A stretch of 64,000 bases of DNA from Eucalyptus grandis (taxonomy: Eukaryota > Streptophyta > Magnoliopsida > Myrtales > Myrtaceae), in the NCBI RefSeq assembly GCF_016545825.1, contig NC_052621.1, positions 15,922,910-15,986,909 of the forward strand, in the 5' to 3' direction. Position numbers and translations under genes: made by a program. The notes under the pieces were generated by a model. That model ran no database searches, was not told the DNA's origin, and saw nothing but the letters and a program-made list of their open reading frames with translations. Below are positions 20,229 through 32,168 of this stretch, piece by piece. How positions within the stretch are numbered: position 1 is the first letter of the stretch; each line of letters starts with the position of its first letter.

Positions 20229-23200
20229 TGTAGCATCCTCAATTTCGATCCTTATTTTGGCCCCAACTAGTAGGCCAAGGATCAGTACGCCAATGATGGG
20301 ATTAGGCCATAAGCCAGCCCGAGGGTCAATCATGAGCCAGGTAGCCCGTTCGGGAATCTGCAAGCCAAGAATTGGTTTTAGAGTGTTCGACCATGGAAAG
20401 GCTATTCAACCATAAGGATTAGTTGTGGAACAATCCTGCACCACCACGAATCGGCGGACGGTCGTGGCTCGATTTTGCCCTGTCATTGTACCGGTCACAA
20501 GTGATTCCATCCAGTCGTTATACCGATCATGAATGACCATGAATCAAGCCAATTCAACTGTGACTTGAGGCGGATCAATTGATCCCACACGATTACATGA
20601 CAACTGAGAACCAATGATGGATCAAATAAACTCAACGCAATCAGTATCAGACCGGCCATAAGTTATGGCATAAGACCCTGGACTGGCCCACAAACTGAAG
20701 TTTGAACTCGACTTCACCAGTTAAGCCCGATTGCATCTGGCTTTGTCCGATCATGGCTTAAGCACGAACCTCGAGCCAAATAAGGTAGTTGGTCATGGTC
20801 AGACTCAATTAACACCCATCCAATGAGATGGTCTTCTAACTTGATATTTTCTCATGGTGCATTTAAAGTTCTTGGAAGATAGTTTATTAATGCATGATGA
20901 CTAAATAGGACACTTGGCACAATTAGTCTTGCTCTTGAAAGGTAAGCATGAAATTTTGGATGTTTACATATTAAGAGAGGGTGAGTCATAAGCTTATTAG
21001 TGGTAGGGGATGATTCATGGCCTAGAAGAATGATGACAAGAGATCTTGGAAGCCAAGTAGGGCGCCGCCCCTCCTCCTTAAACTTGCCACTTAAGGTTTC
21101 ATAGGTCTTGACTTTCCAGTTTTTCGAAATTCCTAAACCCTTGCTACTTTCCAATTTTATAGAGTATTTTGTGGTTCAAATTTAAAAAAAAATCATTCAT
21201 GAAAGTAGCTCAAAACATCTTTACCTATAACATGCTTAAATTTATGATTTTTCTAAGGTGAAATGGTTGGAAATAAGGCCTGGCCATTTATTGGCTGGAA
21301 CTTGCTCGGTGTAGTAAAAACAGTGACCAGATTGCCTTCTTGATTTTTTTATGAAATTTTTCCTTTCAAATTTGAATATTCTTTCTTCACAAAATTTTTA
21401 AAGGACATCCATTTCCACAACATATAAAAATTTCAAATATTTTGTGAACATTTAGAGTTTGAGATGAGTCTCTCTCTCCGATGGTTGAATCTGCTCGACG
21501 AACGAATTTTTGGGTATGTTCAATGATTTGCTGCTCTTTCCATAGAACGAATTGATTTTGGATTCCTTCACAATTTTTTTTTAAGGTATTCTCTACAATA
21601 TATTAAAATTTTATAATTTTTCAAGCCCATTTAATAAGGTATTGACACTGATTTTTTAAATTACTTGAAATTGTTTTTTTCCCAAGGATAAGAGGATCAC
21701 ACACCCAACTTGGAAGGGAAATGGGTTGCACGCCCAACTTGAGGGGCAAGGCTAATCTAGATTCTTCTTGATTTAGGGTGAGGATGCATTAAATACCTTT
21801 GGACTCTAGTTCTTCAATGGCAAGTTTGAAGTATCCCTAATAGCATAGAACTAATCATTCCCTAAGATGAGACTAGAAGACCAAATTACCTTATATTTAA
21901 TTCCCTCCTTAAATGATTCTTGGAGGCCAATAATGGAGTCCTTCAAGAAGATCTTGGATGGAAATTATTGGGGAGACATAGGATCACTTCATTTATTAAG
22001 AGCAATTATTACAAACCTAGATGAAGTAATTAAAGCTTGCCACTTGGAACCTAGAAGCCTTTGGAAGATCTTATAGGCTTGCCACCTTGCTTTTAGGCTT
22101 TTCACCTAAGCTATTGGCATTAAATGCCTTATCAAGACCATTATTGGAGGGTGTTCTATAAATAGGGGGAAGGCTTATTCTCTCCCAAGTTTTCGCTCAC
22201 ACAAACTCCTCTTTCTCTCTTATTCTTCTTCCTTGGCCGCCCACACCAACCCCTCCATCTCTCTCTCTCTCTCTCCCTCTCCCTCTCCATTTAGGTGTCC
22301 TTGCCACCATTTGCCGCCGGTTTAGAAAGTTATAAGTAGACTTACTAATGTTTGGTTAGGATGTTGTGTTACGTCAGTCCAAGCCGATAACAAGTCCATG
22401 TTTGATTTGTTGTTTAGATTGAGGTTTCATTTATGCTTACTTGAGTTGGTTTTGGAATGGTGTTGGACCTTGGTTTAGCCTTTGGCTTTTGAATTTGAAG
22501 TGGCCTAGTTCTTATACTTGATTTTTGTAACTTGGCTTGGATTTTTAAGGTGACCCGGTTCTTGTGCTTGATCTACTATGCCTTCATTTTACTTTGATCC
22601 CAACAAGTTTTGAAAGGAGTTTTAAAGAACGCTTGGTGTTGTTTTATAAACTATTTTTGTAAGTATATGTCCACGTCCCAAGTTTTGAATAAGGGTTTGG
22701 TCGGCCTTGGACAAACATGAGACCACGACGGATTGGTCCCTCTCATGGTCTTGGTGTGATATTGAGGGGTATCATTCCTAAAACAAATTTGGTACTAAAT
22801 CAATGTATCGAGTGGATTGGACCATCTGCAAAGCTTAACTCGTGCTCGGCATGTTCAACGACTTGGAACCGGTAAGGCATTCCATACACTATGCATGGCA
22901 TGCCCTTGGGCCTAAAACTAAAGATGAAGAAAAGAACCATATTATGATGCTTAATGCATAGACACACAAGGGACAAAATTTTAGCTGTCGCCCGATGGAT
23001 TTCGGCGACATTGCCCGATTAAGTTCGAATACCTTACTGACTCATTGTTGGAGGATAGCCGTCACCCTTGGATTAGGGGACATTACCCAATTAAGTTTGG
23101 ATGCCCGGTGGATTCCAAAAAAGCCAATGGATTTTGGCTATTAATAAATGAATCTCATGCGCATGTGTTCCTCTCATTATGGAATGGATCCTTGGTGTAT

Positions 23201-23712
23201 GATTGCATTTAACTATTTAAGGATCTTTCATGTTTTTACTAAAAGCACAATTTTCATCTTGTTATCGATCTACCATCAACAAGTGTTTGGGATAAGTTAT
23301 GTGCTTGTTGAAAGGCGAGGCATCATCCTACCCAGATTTTAGTAGATTTAACGTACTAAGTTATACTCACCAATTGTCTCTTTTCAAACTTGTAGGATGG
23401 CCACGCCACCTTTGAGGTTCGGCATCCCCACGTAGATGACCGTGTCAAAGACATTGCTCTACTTTGCTAGTATAGATAAATGCTATCGGATGGTCACTAC
23501 GACCATTTGGGTGGATGAAGGGCTGGATGAACTTGTTCCCCACAAGTACTGAGCCTAGTACGAGTTTCGATGGGGAGTTTGTTGGTCCACTCCACGGGAT
23601 TTATCGCTTCCGTGTGTGCATAACTCAAAGATTAAAATAAACAAAGAAGTACAGGTCGACGACCATAACCCTTACCGCTTATGACCTTGGAGATGGAGTC
23701 GAGATCAATACA
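20229..23712 (+). mobile_element. Solo LTR copy I; TSD CTTGT
   Basis: A 3,484-bp LTR starting TGTAGCATCCTCAATTTC and ending ATCAATACA, flanked by exact CTTGT (20224-20228, 23713-23717). The gypsy protease-to-RT reading (KCITLV then SLNPSTIHKNQPREG) is continuous when it is removed. The start matches the sense starts of LTRs F and G (TGTAACATCCTC), a subfamily distinct from A-E. It contains a CT-rich leader (22256-22290), a repeated cgcccgatggatt/ggcgacattgccc block (about 22980-23110), and the small ORF at 23397. 20400-22250 is AT-rich LTR DNA without coding signal. Confidence 0.9.
23397..23552 (+). pseudogene. LTR-borne small ORF, copy I (unknown protein)
   Basis: The ATG follows an acceptor-like CTTTTCAAACTTGTAG by one base. 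It starts MATPPLRFGIPT, then has a TAG at codon 13. The same frame then carries TLLYFASIDKCY and VTTTIWVDEGLDELVPHKY before a TGA at 23550-23552. The core matches the remnant in LTR G almost residue for residue and the ones in A, B and C more loosely. Confidence 0.5.
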
Positions 23713-23953
23713 CTTGTGTCCTTGAATCCATCCACGATACATAAAAATCAACCTAGGGAAGGAAACATAAGTAAGGAAAATCTTTTCTTGAGTGAAACAT
23801 GGATTACCTCCAATAAGATGTATTGAGCATTCATTGTTGAAAGAATTTGCAGATGTATTTCTGAAGAAGTTGCTACATGGATTACCTCTAATAAGATGTA
23901 TTGAGGATCACATTAATTTGCTACCTAGTGCTCCTTTACCCAACAAACCAGCC
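23713..23953 (+). pseudogene. Ty3/gypsy G2 protease-RT junction
   Basis: A short piece of pol between two LTR insertions. It codes for the characteristic RT lead-in: LKEFADVF with HGLPPIR...EHINLLPSAPLPNKPA, in overlapping frames. The HGLPPIRC segment appears twice (about 23795 and 23878), a small tandem duplication. The next residues resume at 27256. Confidence 0.85.
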
Positions 23954-26529
23954 CGTGACATCCTGAATTTCAGGTTCTGTTTTCAATTGAATAAGTAGTG
24001 TTTTTCATCAACGCGCCTATAGTTCTTTTCTCTGAGTTGGCCACTCACGAGATAACTAGCCTATCAGGTGAAACCGTTAAGGAATCTAAACGCAATAGAT
24101 TTGAGAATTCGACCATGAATCGACTGCTCAACTGTACTAATCTACAAGGGTCATTACGACACTATCAAAATCGATCAAAGACCAAAGATAGGTCGATTCG
24201 ATAGAGGTATGTGATTAGTGTGTGGGTGATTCCACCTAATTGCAATATTTCTATCGAACGGCACTAGACCGATTTTTCTGTCATTTGTACCTTGTGTCCA
24301 TATTTGAAATCTCGAGATTTTCACGACAACCGAGAATTGCCAATATGTCGAAGATGTACAATGTGGCTCGAAAGTAATTGACCACTGGTCAATTGCACTA
24401 AAAATTCCTAAAAGTTACCCGGCAGGTTGGGTCACGCTAAAATCGCGCCAAATTGAAATTAACCATGAATTTAGAAATTGAAAATTCTGTCATGTCACGA
24501 TTCATTTTTGGACCGTCGACTCACCTTCCAAAGATTCTTCTGCAAACCGAGACTTTTGGCAAAAATTCAAAGTAGGGCCATTTTGGACCGGGAAAATCAT
24601 AGGACCATTTTTTAGCATATTGTTGGCCATCAAGCTGGTTCAATTGATGAGGAAAAATGTGAATATAAGTGTGGGCATCTTGGTTGAATTTATGGGCATC
24701 AATTTGGCTAGATTTGACTGAGAATTGAATTCAATTTGGAGGGGTAAGGTCCAAAATTCGTAGCTAGGGGGTGCTACAACATTTGAACCACTTGGAGACT
24801 TGTTGAGGAAGATTGGGTGCTGCAATTTTGGCTGAGGAAGACAGCCAAGCTGGTGGGAGCATGCACTTGAGAGTTTTGGATATTTTGGTGGCCCCCTCAA
24901 GCTTCAGCAATCTTCTTCTTCTTCCTTCAACGGCTGCTTTCTCCATTTGTGGCAGTCTAAAAGCTTGAGAGAACCAGAGAGAACCGATGAGCAGCCCCTC
25001 ATCATCAACCGCCCCCTTGCCGAGTCGTCCAGCGCCGTCGCACCGCCCGAGCAATCGCCCAAAGCTGTTTGTCACGTGCCCGTCTCGTTTGCCCACGCCT
25101 GTGCATCCGCAAGCCCAAGCCACCGTCGTAGCTTGCCCTGGTCACTGTCCAGTCGCCTAAGTCATCTCTGCCACCATCCAGCAGCTGTCGTCTCTCGCTT
25201 GGCCTTGCCACAGCCCACCTTGCTCATTTCCAGCCCGTCCAGCTACTCAGCCCAGCCCCTTCGGTCTTTGGACAGAATCGAAGGCCAAGGGTGGCCGTGA
25301 GGCGTCGTGAGGCTTTTCCGAGCCCTTCTAAACCTCCGTTGGTGTCACCGTGGGCTTGTTTGTCGCCTACCTCTACGTCGCCGTTGTTGTGGACTCACCT
25401 AATCACTAAACCGGTGAGTTTACTTGCTAAACTCTGTTTATGGAGTTAATGATGCTTAAGGGATGATTAGTTTAGGCTAATTAAGGTTTAGGTGGTTAAT
25501 TAGAATGGATTAGTGATTTAATTATCCGTTTGTACATGTTAGGTGGTTAGCACGAATAGATTAGGGACTAAAGTAGTCATACTATTTATCTAGATAGGTT
25601 CAGAAATTTTCTAGGCCTATTTTAAGTAGTTAGATTAGCGTTTCTAGCCTAAGTTGCTATTTATTGAATTTAAATTGAATTATTTAATTAATTTTGATAT
25701 TTATTTAATTATTTATTATTTTCTGGAAATTGTACCGGGATAACCGGTGACCAGAATTTCGAGCTGATTGCAATGGTGTGCTTAGTTTCTGCAATTGAGT
25801 GTTAAATAGTGCAAATTGAGTGGTGGTTGCAAATTTGAGTATTTAATTCAAAATTTGGAAATTTTGGTAATTATTTAGAAGTTACCAGGTGTCAAGTTTT
25901 GACACAAAAAATGGTTTTAAAGACTATATTAAATAGTGGGATTTTAAAAGGAATGGTATCAATTTTTCTAGTTCATATTGATCGTGTATCCACACACAAC
26001 TATTTTACTGTGTGTTTTTTATACGAAGAAAATATGCCAAGTACGTTATTTTAATTGAAACATTTTAGTGCAAAGCATGATGTCTTGGCCGAGAATTGGA
26101 TAGGTGCATGAATGATTATGAGAACCCATTCCAAGCTGCTGAGCTGGAAGTGCCCCTATATGGGATGCCCTACCAATGGATGCCGGTCGCAATAGATTCT
26201 GGATCAATGCTCCTTTATGGAATGACGTTGACATAGTGACGTTGCCATGCTCGATGGGGTGAGACGACACCTAGCTACGCCTGAAGACTGCCGAACTTTG
26301 AGTAGGCCGTGCCCATGTGTGGCTGTGATTAACAATTGGAACGCATACAGAGTGAAATTGACGCGCCGAATTATAAGACAAAATTGTGTGGCACGAAATG
26401 AGACGTGTCATAACGATTTGGCTCTATAATCGAGACTCCTTGTATTTGTGGAGGTGAAAGTGTTGGCGTTCCAATTGTTTGAGCATGAATGTTGTTTATA
26501 TCTGTGATATAAACTATGCTAATATGTAG

Positions 26530-26546
26530 GAAGGATCTAAGACGAG
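26530..26546 (+). other. Putative 17-nt micro-exon in LTR C
   Basis: ATATGTAG is followed by GAAGGATCTAAGACGAG and GTAAGTC, the same layout as in LTRs A and B. The length differs by one base from A and B, so it is more likely leader than coding. Confidence 0.45.
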
Positions 26547-26666
26547 GTAAGTCTTTATGATTGTGTGGCTATGTGGTTAGGACACCCTAAGTGTATTTCC
26601 TTCCTAGTTGGACTTGCTGAGACATTATCTCACCCCGTCGTGGGCTTAATAATTTCAGGTCCTTAG

Positions 26667-27007
26667 ATGGCAGTTCCTCCGAAACGTTTTGGACTGCCGC
26701 AAGCTATTACTGAGTGGGGAATAGATGTTCAGATCCCTAGTAATCATTGGTTTATAAGTTGATTGTGACCACCGTTTGGGTCAACGAGAGCCTACCTGAG
26801 AGGGTATCTCATCAATTCAGGACGTGATTCCACCATGGACTCAATAGATACAGGGTAGGTCCCCTCCAGGGTTTTAAGATCCCCGCGATGGTTGTCGACT
26901 CCGCTTTTGGTGAGGGTGCAACTAACCCTCTTGATGGAGCCATAAAGGACCCAATGCCCTCGGAGCTAGTGGAGTCTGAAGGATCGATGAACATGTCCGA
27001 CTATTAG
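26667..27007 (+). pseudogene. LTR-borne small ORF, copy C (unknown protein)
   Basis: Starts MAVPPKRFGLPQAITEW eight bases after TTTCAG/GTCCTTAG. After a stop near codon 32 the homologous reading continues in another frame with VTTVWVNESLPERVSHQF, then SAFGEGATNPLDGAI, ending SMNMSDY with TAG at 27005-27007. It belongs to the longer form shared with copies A and B. Confidence 0.5.
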
Positions 27008-27255
27008 ATCGTAGGACAGTTCATTTTTGAAAGCCGATCTTTTGTAGACCTTTGTGTATAAACTCAGTTTGTTTATAAAGGTGTTTAGTTTGTTATGATT
27101 GTCTTGCCCTCCTATCACATGTTGTTTGTTGTCAAGGGTGTTTAATTCGCTTTTGCATGTGTAATAAAATGAATGGGTTGGCGATTCATCCTGGGACGTC
27201 GTAATTTCATCGACCACTGAGGGATGTGCATGCCCTCAAGGATCGAGGTGTGACA

Positions 27256-28591
27256 CAACCTATCAATGCAATCTGGAGGAGACAAAGGAGTTTCAACAAC
27301 AAGTCAATTAGCTTATTGACAAAGGATATGTTCGAGAAAGCATGGGCCCATATTCCATTCCAACTCTTCTCGTGCTCAAAAAGGATGGTTCGTTCAGAAT
27401 GTGTGTCGATAGTTGAGCCATCAATAACATCACAGTTAAGTATAGGTACCCCATACCTAGACTTGATGATATGCTTGATAAATTGTATAGTTCTACTATG
27501 TTCTCAAAAATATATTTGCGGAGTGACTATGCCATATTAGAATGTGCGAGGGTGATGAATAAGAGACGGCTTTCAAAACCAAAGGAGGCCTTTATGAGTG
27601 GTTGGTTAGGCCTTTCGGATTATCGAATACTCCAAGTACCTCATGAGACATATGAACAAGTTTCTTCATTCCTTTATTGGTCGATTTGTTATCGTATATT
27701 TCGACGATATTCTTATCTATAGCAGGAATGAAGAGGAGCATGTATCTCATTTGAAACAAGTTTTCAATGTCCTAAGAGGCCATAAACTCTATGCTAAAAT
27801 GGAGAAATGTGAGTTCTCTCCAAGCCTCGTAATCCCTGGCTATGTGGTTTCCAAAGATGGAATCTCCGTCAATCAATCTAAGGTAGAAGCTTTGAAGACT
27901 TGATCGGTTTTGAGGTCTATTTCTGATGTAAGGAGTTTTCATGAACTCGTTTCTTTCTATTGGCAATTTGTTAAGGATTTTAGTACCATCATGGCTCCTA
28001 TCACCGAATGCATAAAAAAGGATCGAATAGACAAGGGCTACCCAAAATGCCTTTGAAGTGATCAAGCAAACACTTTGTGAGTTGCCTAATCTTTCCCTTC
28101 CTGACTTCGATAAAGTCTTTGAAGTTGAATGTGATGAAAGCGGAGTTGACGTTGGTGTTGTTCTTGTACAAGCCCAAAAACCTTTGGCGTACTTCAATGA
28201 AAAGTTAACAAATTCAAGAAGAATTATTCAACTTACGATAAGGAGTTCTATGCCATTGTTAGAGCACTTGATCATTGGAGTCATTATTTGAGGCTAAAAC
28301 AGCTTGTTCTTCATTCTAATCACGAGTCTCTCAAGTTCATTAGTAGCCAACGCAAGTTCAATTTGAGACATGCCAAATAGGTAAAGTTTCTTCATTTATT
28401 TTCTTTTTCTCTCAAAGTATAAACCTAGCCACATTAATGTTGTAGCGGATGCTTTATCAAGGAGATATTCTATGCTTGCTATTTTGAACTCTAGGATTCT
28501 TGGTTTTCAATTGATGAAAAAACTTTACTTTGAAGATCCTGAGTTCTCATCAATTATCAACAACTGTAAGCAATGAGCTCAAGGTACTTAT
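27256..28591 (+). pseudogene. Ty3/gypsy G2 reverse transcriptase and RNase H, decayed
   Basis: RT resumes with EETKEFQQQVN and DKGYVRESMGP. The catalytic box reads [18 protein letters not shown] with YFDD at 27697-27708, followed by [10 protein letters not shown] and [18 protein letters not shown] (about 27795-27900). RNase H traces follow: FEVECDESGVDVGVVLVQAQKPLAYFNEKL (about 28110-28210) and DALSRRYSML (about 28450-28480). Many stops and frame changes occur. LTR D interrupts it at 28592. Confidence 0.9.
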
Positions 28592-29062
28592 TGTCACGCC
28601 CCGAACACCGAGCGCGCGCACATCCCACTACGGTCGATCAAATACGACATTCCCAGGATATGTCGCCGACCCATTCATTTCTTTACGCATGCGGAAGCGA
28701 AACAAATCCCCTGACAACATTTAACTTGGGATAGAAAAGCAGGCAATCAATCACAATACCAAACACTCATTTACAAACACAAAGGGTTTAAATACAACAC
28801 TGGACTTTCTACAAAATAGACCAGCTCGACAAAAGGGGGACTATCCTACAATCAACTAGCAGGACACGCTCTCCAATCCTTATGACTTCACCTCTCGCAA
28901 CTCCTTAAGGCCAACCAAAGCTATCGCGCTCCGTCCACCGGGGACCTGAAATTTTAATCCCACAACCGGGATGAGACGATGTCTCGCAAGTTCAACCCCT
29001 AAACCCCTATTAGAAAGAAAATACGCCCCGGGTGGCCTAGCCACATCACACAGAAGACTTAC

Positions 29063-29079
29063 CTCGCCTCAGCCCTTAT
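29063..29079 (-). other. Putative 17-nt micro-exon in LTR D
   Basis: On the minus strand AACCTTCAG is followed by ATAAGGGCTGAGGCGAG and GTAAGTC. The 3' half GAGGCGAG/GTAAGT is identical to that of LTR E2. Confidence 0.45.
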
Positions 29080-29325
29080 CTGAAGGTTAGCACAATTTAT
29101 ATAAACCAACCACGTGCAATTATGATAACCAAACAATCATGGCACAATCACATTATCAAACCATTCAACCACTTGGATCGTCTCAGCGATCAATCGACTC
29201 GGCCGATTACATGTCATTCTAGCAAATCAATCATTGCTCTCAACTACGGCCCTACTCGGCAAATTTAAATCGGTGGCATCACGGCCCCACTCGGCACGAC
29301 CTATTCAGTCATCGGGCACGTGGTA

Positions 29326-29676
29326 ATTTTTTCACGGCCTCATCGGGCACGACCTCTTGTAGGTGGTTTTTCACGGCCTCATCGGGCACGACCTTTCCAA
29401 GGTGGTTTATCACGGTCTCTCTCGGCACGACCTTTCATTGGTGGTTTATCACGGCCTCTCTGGGCACGACCTCTCATAGGTGGTTTATCACGGCCTCTCT
29501 GGGCACGACCTCTCATAGGTGGTTTTTCACGGCCTCATCGGGCACGACCTCTAATAGGTGGTATTTCACGGCCTCATCGAGCACGACCTCTTGTAGGTGG
29601 TTTTCACGGCCTCATCGGGCACGACCTTGCCAAGGTGGTTTATCACGGCCTCTCTGGGCACGACCTCTAGTAGGTG
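29326..29676. repeat. 39-bp tandem repeat, about nine units, in LTR D
   Basis: Units of the type TTTTTCACGGCCTCATCGGG continuing GCACGACCTCTTGTAGGTGG. Two variants alternate (CTCATCGGGC and CTCTCTGGGC). The period is 39 bp with one 38-bp unit. It lies in the intron-like part of the LTR, where the other copies carry different repeats. Confidence 0.85.
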
Positions 29677-32168
29677 GTCAATCACAGCCAATCTCCCATC
29701 AATTTCTACACTTAGGATTTCATAAAGAATCCCTATAAATCACAATCACACTCAATTCATCACAACCAATCATCAATCTCAAATTCTAAATGCACAGCAA
29801 CAATCGGCACGAAATTCTGAGCAAATAAGGTCCCAATGAAAATTTTCGGAATTTAATAGATAATTAAATTTATTCCGAAAATTAATTAAATAATAATATC
29901 CATAGTTTTCGAAATCCACACTCAATTTATAATATCCAATCATCAATTTCAAAATCCGACTACACAAAGAACGACCGGCACGAAATTCTGAGAATTTAAG
30001 GTCTCGACAAAATTTTCGGAATTTAACAAATAATTTAATTTATTCCGAAATAATTAAATAATAATATTTTATTAATTTCGAATAAAATATATTATTAAAT
30101 TATATAATAATTTCGAGACCTTTAAATAAATCAAAAGTAAATTCATTTATGTCACATCAATGTTTATATTAATATAAACACCCACTTAACTTTAAATAAA
30201 CTCTCTTAACATTTAATTAAACATACTTTAAATTAAACAAACATCTTAATCTAAATCATAATTAAATCAACTAAATTAACCACCTAAGCTTAATCAACTT
30301 AAGCTAAGCACACCTAAAGCATAATTAACCCTCTAAGTGAGGTTTAGTGAGCTAAACTCACCGGATTAGCGAGCCGAGCGAACCAAAACGACGGGGACGA
30401 CGCGAGGATCGACTTTCCTCAAAGCGGGCCGAGCATCCGTGCTCGGGAAGGCGGCCAAAATGGGCCAAATAGCCGCTGCCATACCCATTTTTCCAACTTC
30501 TGTCCATTGCTGGTTGAGGGTGGATCCGACACCGATTGAGGCGCACAAGGGCCAAGATGGACGGAGGAGACCAAACCGGACCTAGGCGGGGCTTCACGAT
30601 GGCCGAAGGTGGGCTGGACGGCTCCGGCGGAGCTCCACCAAATCTGAAATGGCCGCTGGAACAGAAGAAGAACCAACGACTCCGCTTGCTAGAAACGGGC
30701 AAAGCGGGCTTCGGCGGTCCGGCGATGGTTCCGCCGCTGCATGGCGGCGAGACGACGGCTCACGACCGGAGGACGACTAGGAACAGCGGCCGGGAAGCTC
30801 GAGACGTTGCTGGACTCAAGACGGGCGCGAGACGAGCAAGAAGCTTGCGGGGCTGGCCATTGAGCACGACAGCGAGTCGGGCTGATCCGGTGGCGAACGG
30901 CGAAGGGCGGAGGCGCGAGACGGCGGTCCAAAGAGCTAGCTGGCTGCTCTGTCGTCTTCCCGGATCTCTTTGGGTTTCGAACAACACAAGGAAGAAGGAG
31001 AAGAAGCCGACACCGGCGGAAGGGGGAGAGAGGCGGAGCTGCGTGCGGCCGGACGAGCGACGGCCTCCGACCCCAGGACGAACGGCGACGGGCGGAGCTG
31101 CTGCGGTTCGCCGGTCTGCTGGGTTTTCGAAGAAGAAGATGAAGATGGAGAGAGGAGGAAACGCTCGCACGACAAGGAGAGGGAGGAGAGAGAAGAAGGG
31201 AGGCCAATTTCTTTTCCTTTTTCCCTTTTCTTTTAATCCAACAAATTGGCCCACCACATGACCTCATGGGTGACATCACACTCCACTCACCCAATCCCCC
31301 ACAACCTTTTCCAATGGTTGCAATCTCATTTTCCGCCGGGGCATAAAATTTTGTACAACCAATTCTTTAATTCCACTTGATTCTCTTCCAATTGAATCAA
31401 ATTGAAGTTCATAAAATTAATCCAATGTCACCATACTTCAATTCACATCTTCACTTGTCCATAGAACCAACTTAAGTCCCAAAAGTACGACCAAAAGCGG
31501 GCCTACTAATTTCTCGAGCCAAATTAGCTATTTTCTTGATTATTTTGCTGAAAAGCTCGACTTGCATGAAAAATCTTCCCAAAGATGATTCAATGATCTT
31601 GAAATGATCTGTGACACACCCAGACTTCCAATTTCTGAATTCGATCTCAATTCCACGGTTAATTTCACTTTGGCACGATACTAGCGCGGCCCGACCTACC
31701 GGGTAGCCTTTAGAGATTTTTATGCATTTGACCTGTGGTTGATCATCTCAAGCCACAACGTACATCTTTGAAACATTGGCGACTTTCGGTCGTCGGGGTA
31801 ATCTCAAGGTTTCAAATACGAACACAGGGTACCCAATCGATAGAAAAGTCGGTCCAGTGTCGATCGACAAGGATTATGCGATCCGGTGGAATCACCCACA
31901 CTCGATCACATGCCTTTGTTGAGTCGACCTATCTCCGGTCTCTAATCGATTTTTATTTGTGCCGTAATGACCCTTGCAGATTAGCTCGGTTGAAAGGTCG
32001 CTTCCTGACCAAATTCTCAAGTCTGATGCATTAGAAACTCTTAACAACTCTTACCCGATAGACTAGTTTTCACATGAGTGGCCGGCTCAAGGAAAAGAAC
32101 TATATGCGTGCCAACGAAATGCCCGTCCCAATTTATTGAAAATAGAATCGGAAAATCGGGATGTCACA

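Larger units (their letters stand above)
23954..27255 (+). mobile_element. Solo LTR copy C; TSD CAGCC/CAACC
   Basis: A 3,302-bp LTR starting CGTGACATCCTGAATTTC and ending GAGGTGTGACA, flanked by CAGCC (23949-23953) and CAACC (27256-27260), one mismatch. Removing it restores NKPAYQCN...EETKEFQQQV of gypsy RT. It has a C-rich leader up to 25413, donor GTGAGTTTA at 25414, micro-exon 26530-26546, acceptor AATTTCAG ending 26658, and the small ORF at 26667. Confidence 0.9.
28592..32168 (-). mobile_element. Solo LTR copy D; TSD CTTAT
   Basis: A 3,577-bp LTR: left terminus TGTCACGCCCCGAACACC, right terminus GAAAATCGGGATGTCACA, exact CTTAT flanks (28587-28591, 32169-32173). The G2 reading (GTYSLxDEF) is restored when it is removed. 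Sense is minus: C-rich leader (about 31260-30359), donor GTGAGTTTA at about 30359, VNTR 29326-29676, micro-exon 29079-29063, acceptor ATTTCAG before 28945. After that acceptor the ATGGCAG-type ORF seen in A-C is absent. The leader keeps long open frames on both strands, a GC-composition effect. Confidence 0.92.

Noticed and set aside
23713..28591. A functional gypsy reverse transcriptase because YFDD is intact
   Set aside because: Stops and frameshifts on both sides, and two LTR insertions split the gene.
29320..29670. Regular direct repeats that could suggest a CRISPR-like array or a repeat protein (FSRPHRARPLVGG)
   Set aside because: Units are contiguous with no unique spacers, the context is a plant LTR, and the frame is not kept in other copies.
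30536..31294. 241- and 201-codon frames on opposite strands
   Set aside because: GC-rich leader of LTR D; both strands open, no conserved domain, not shared with other LTR copies as peptide.
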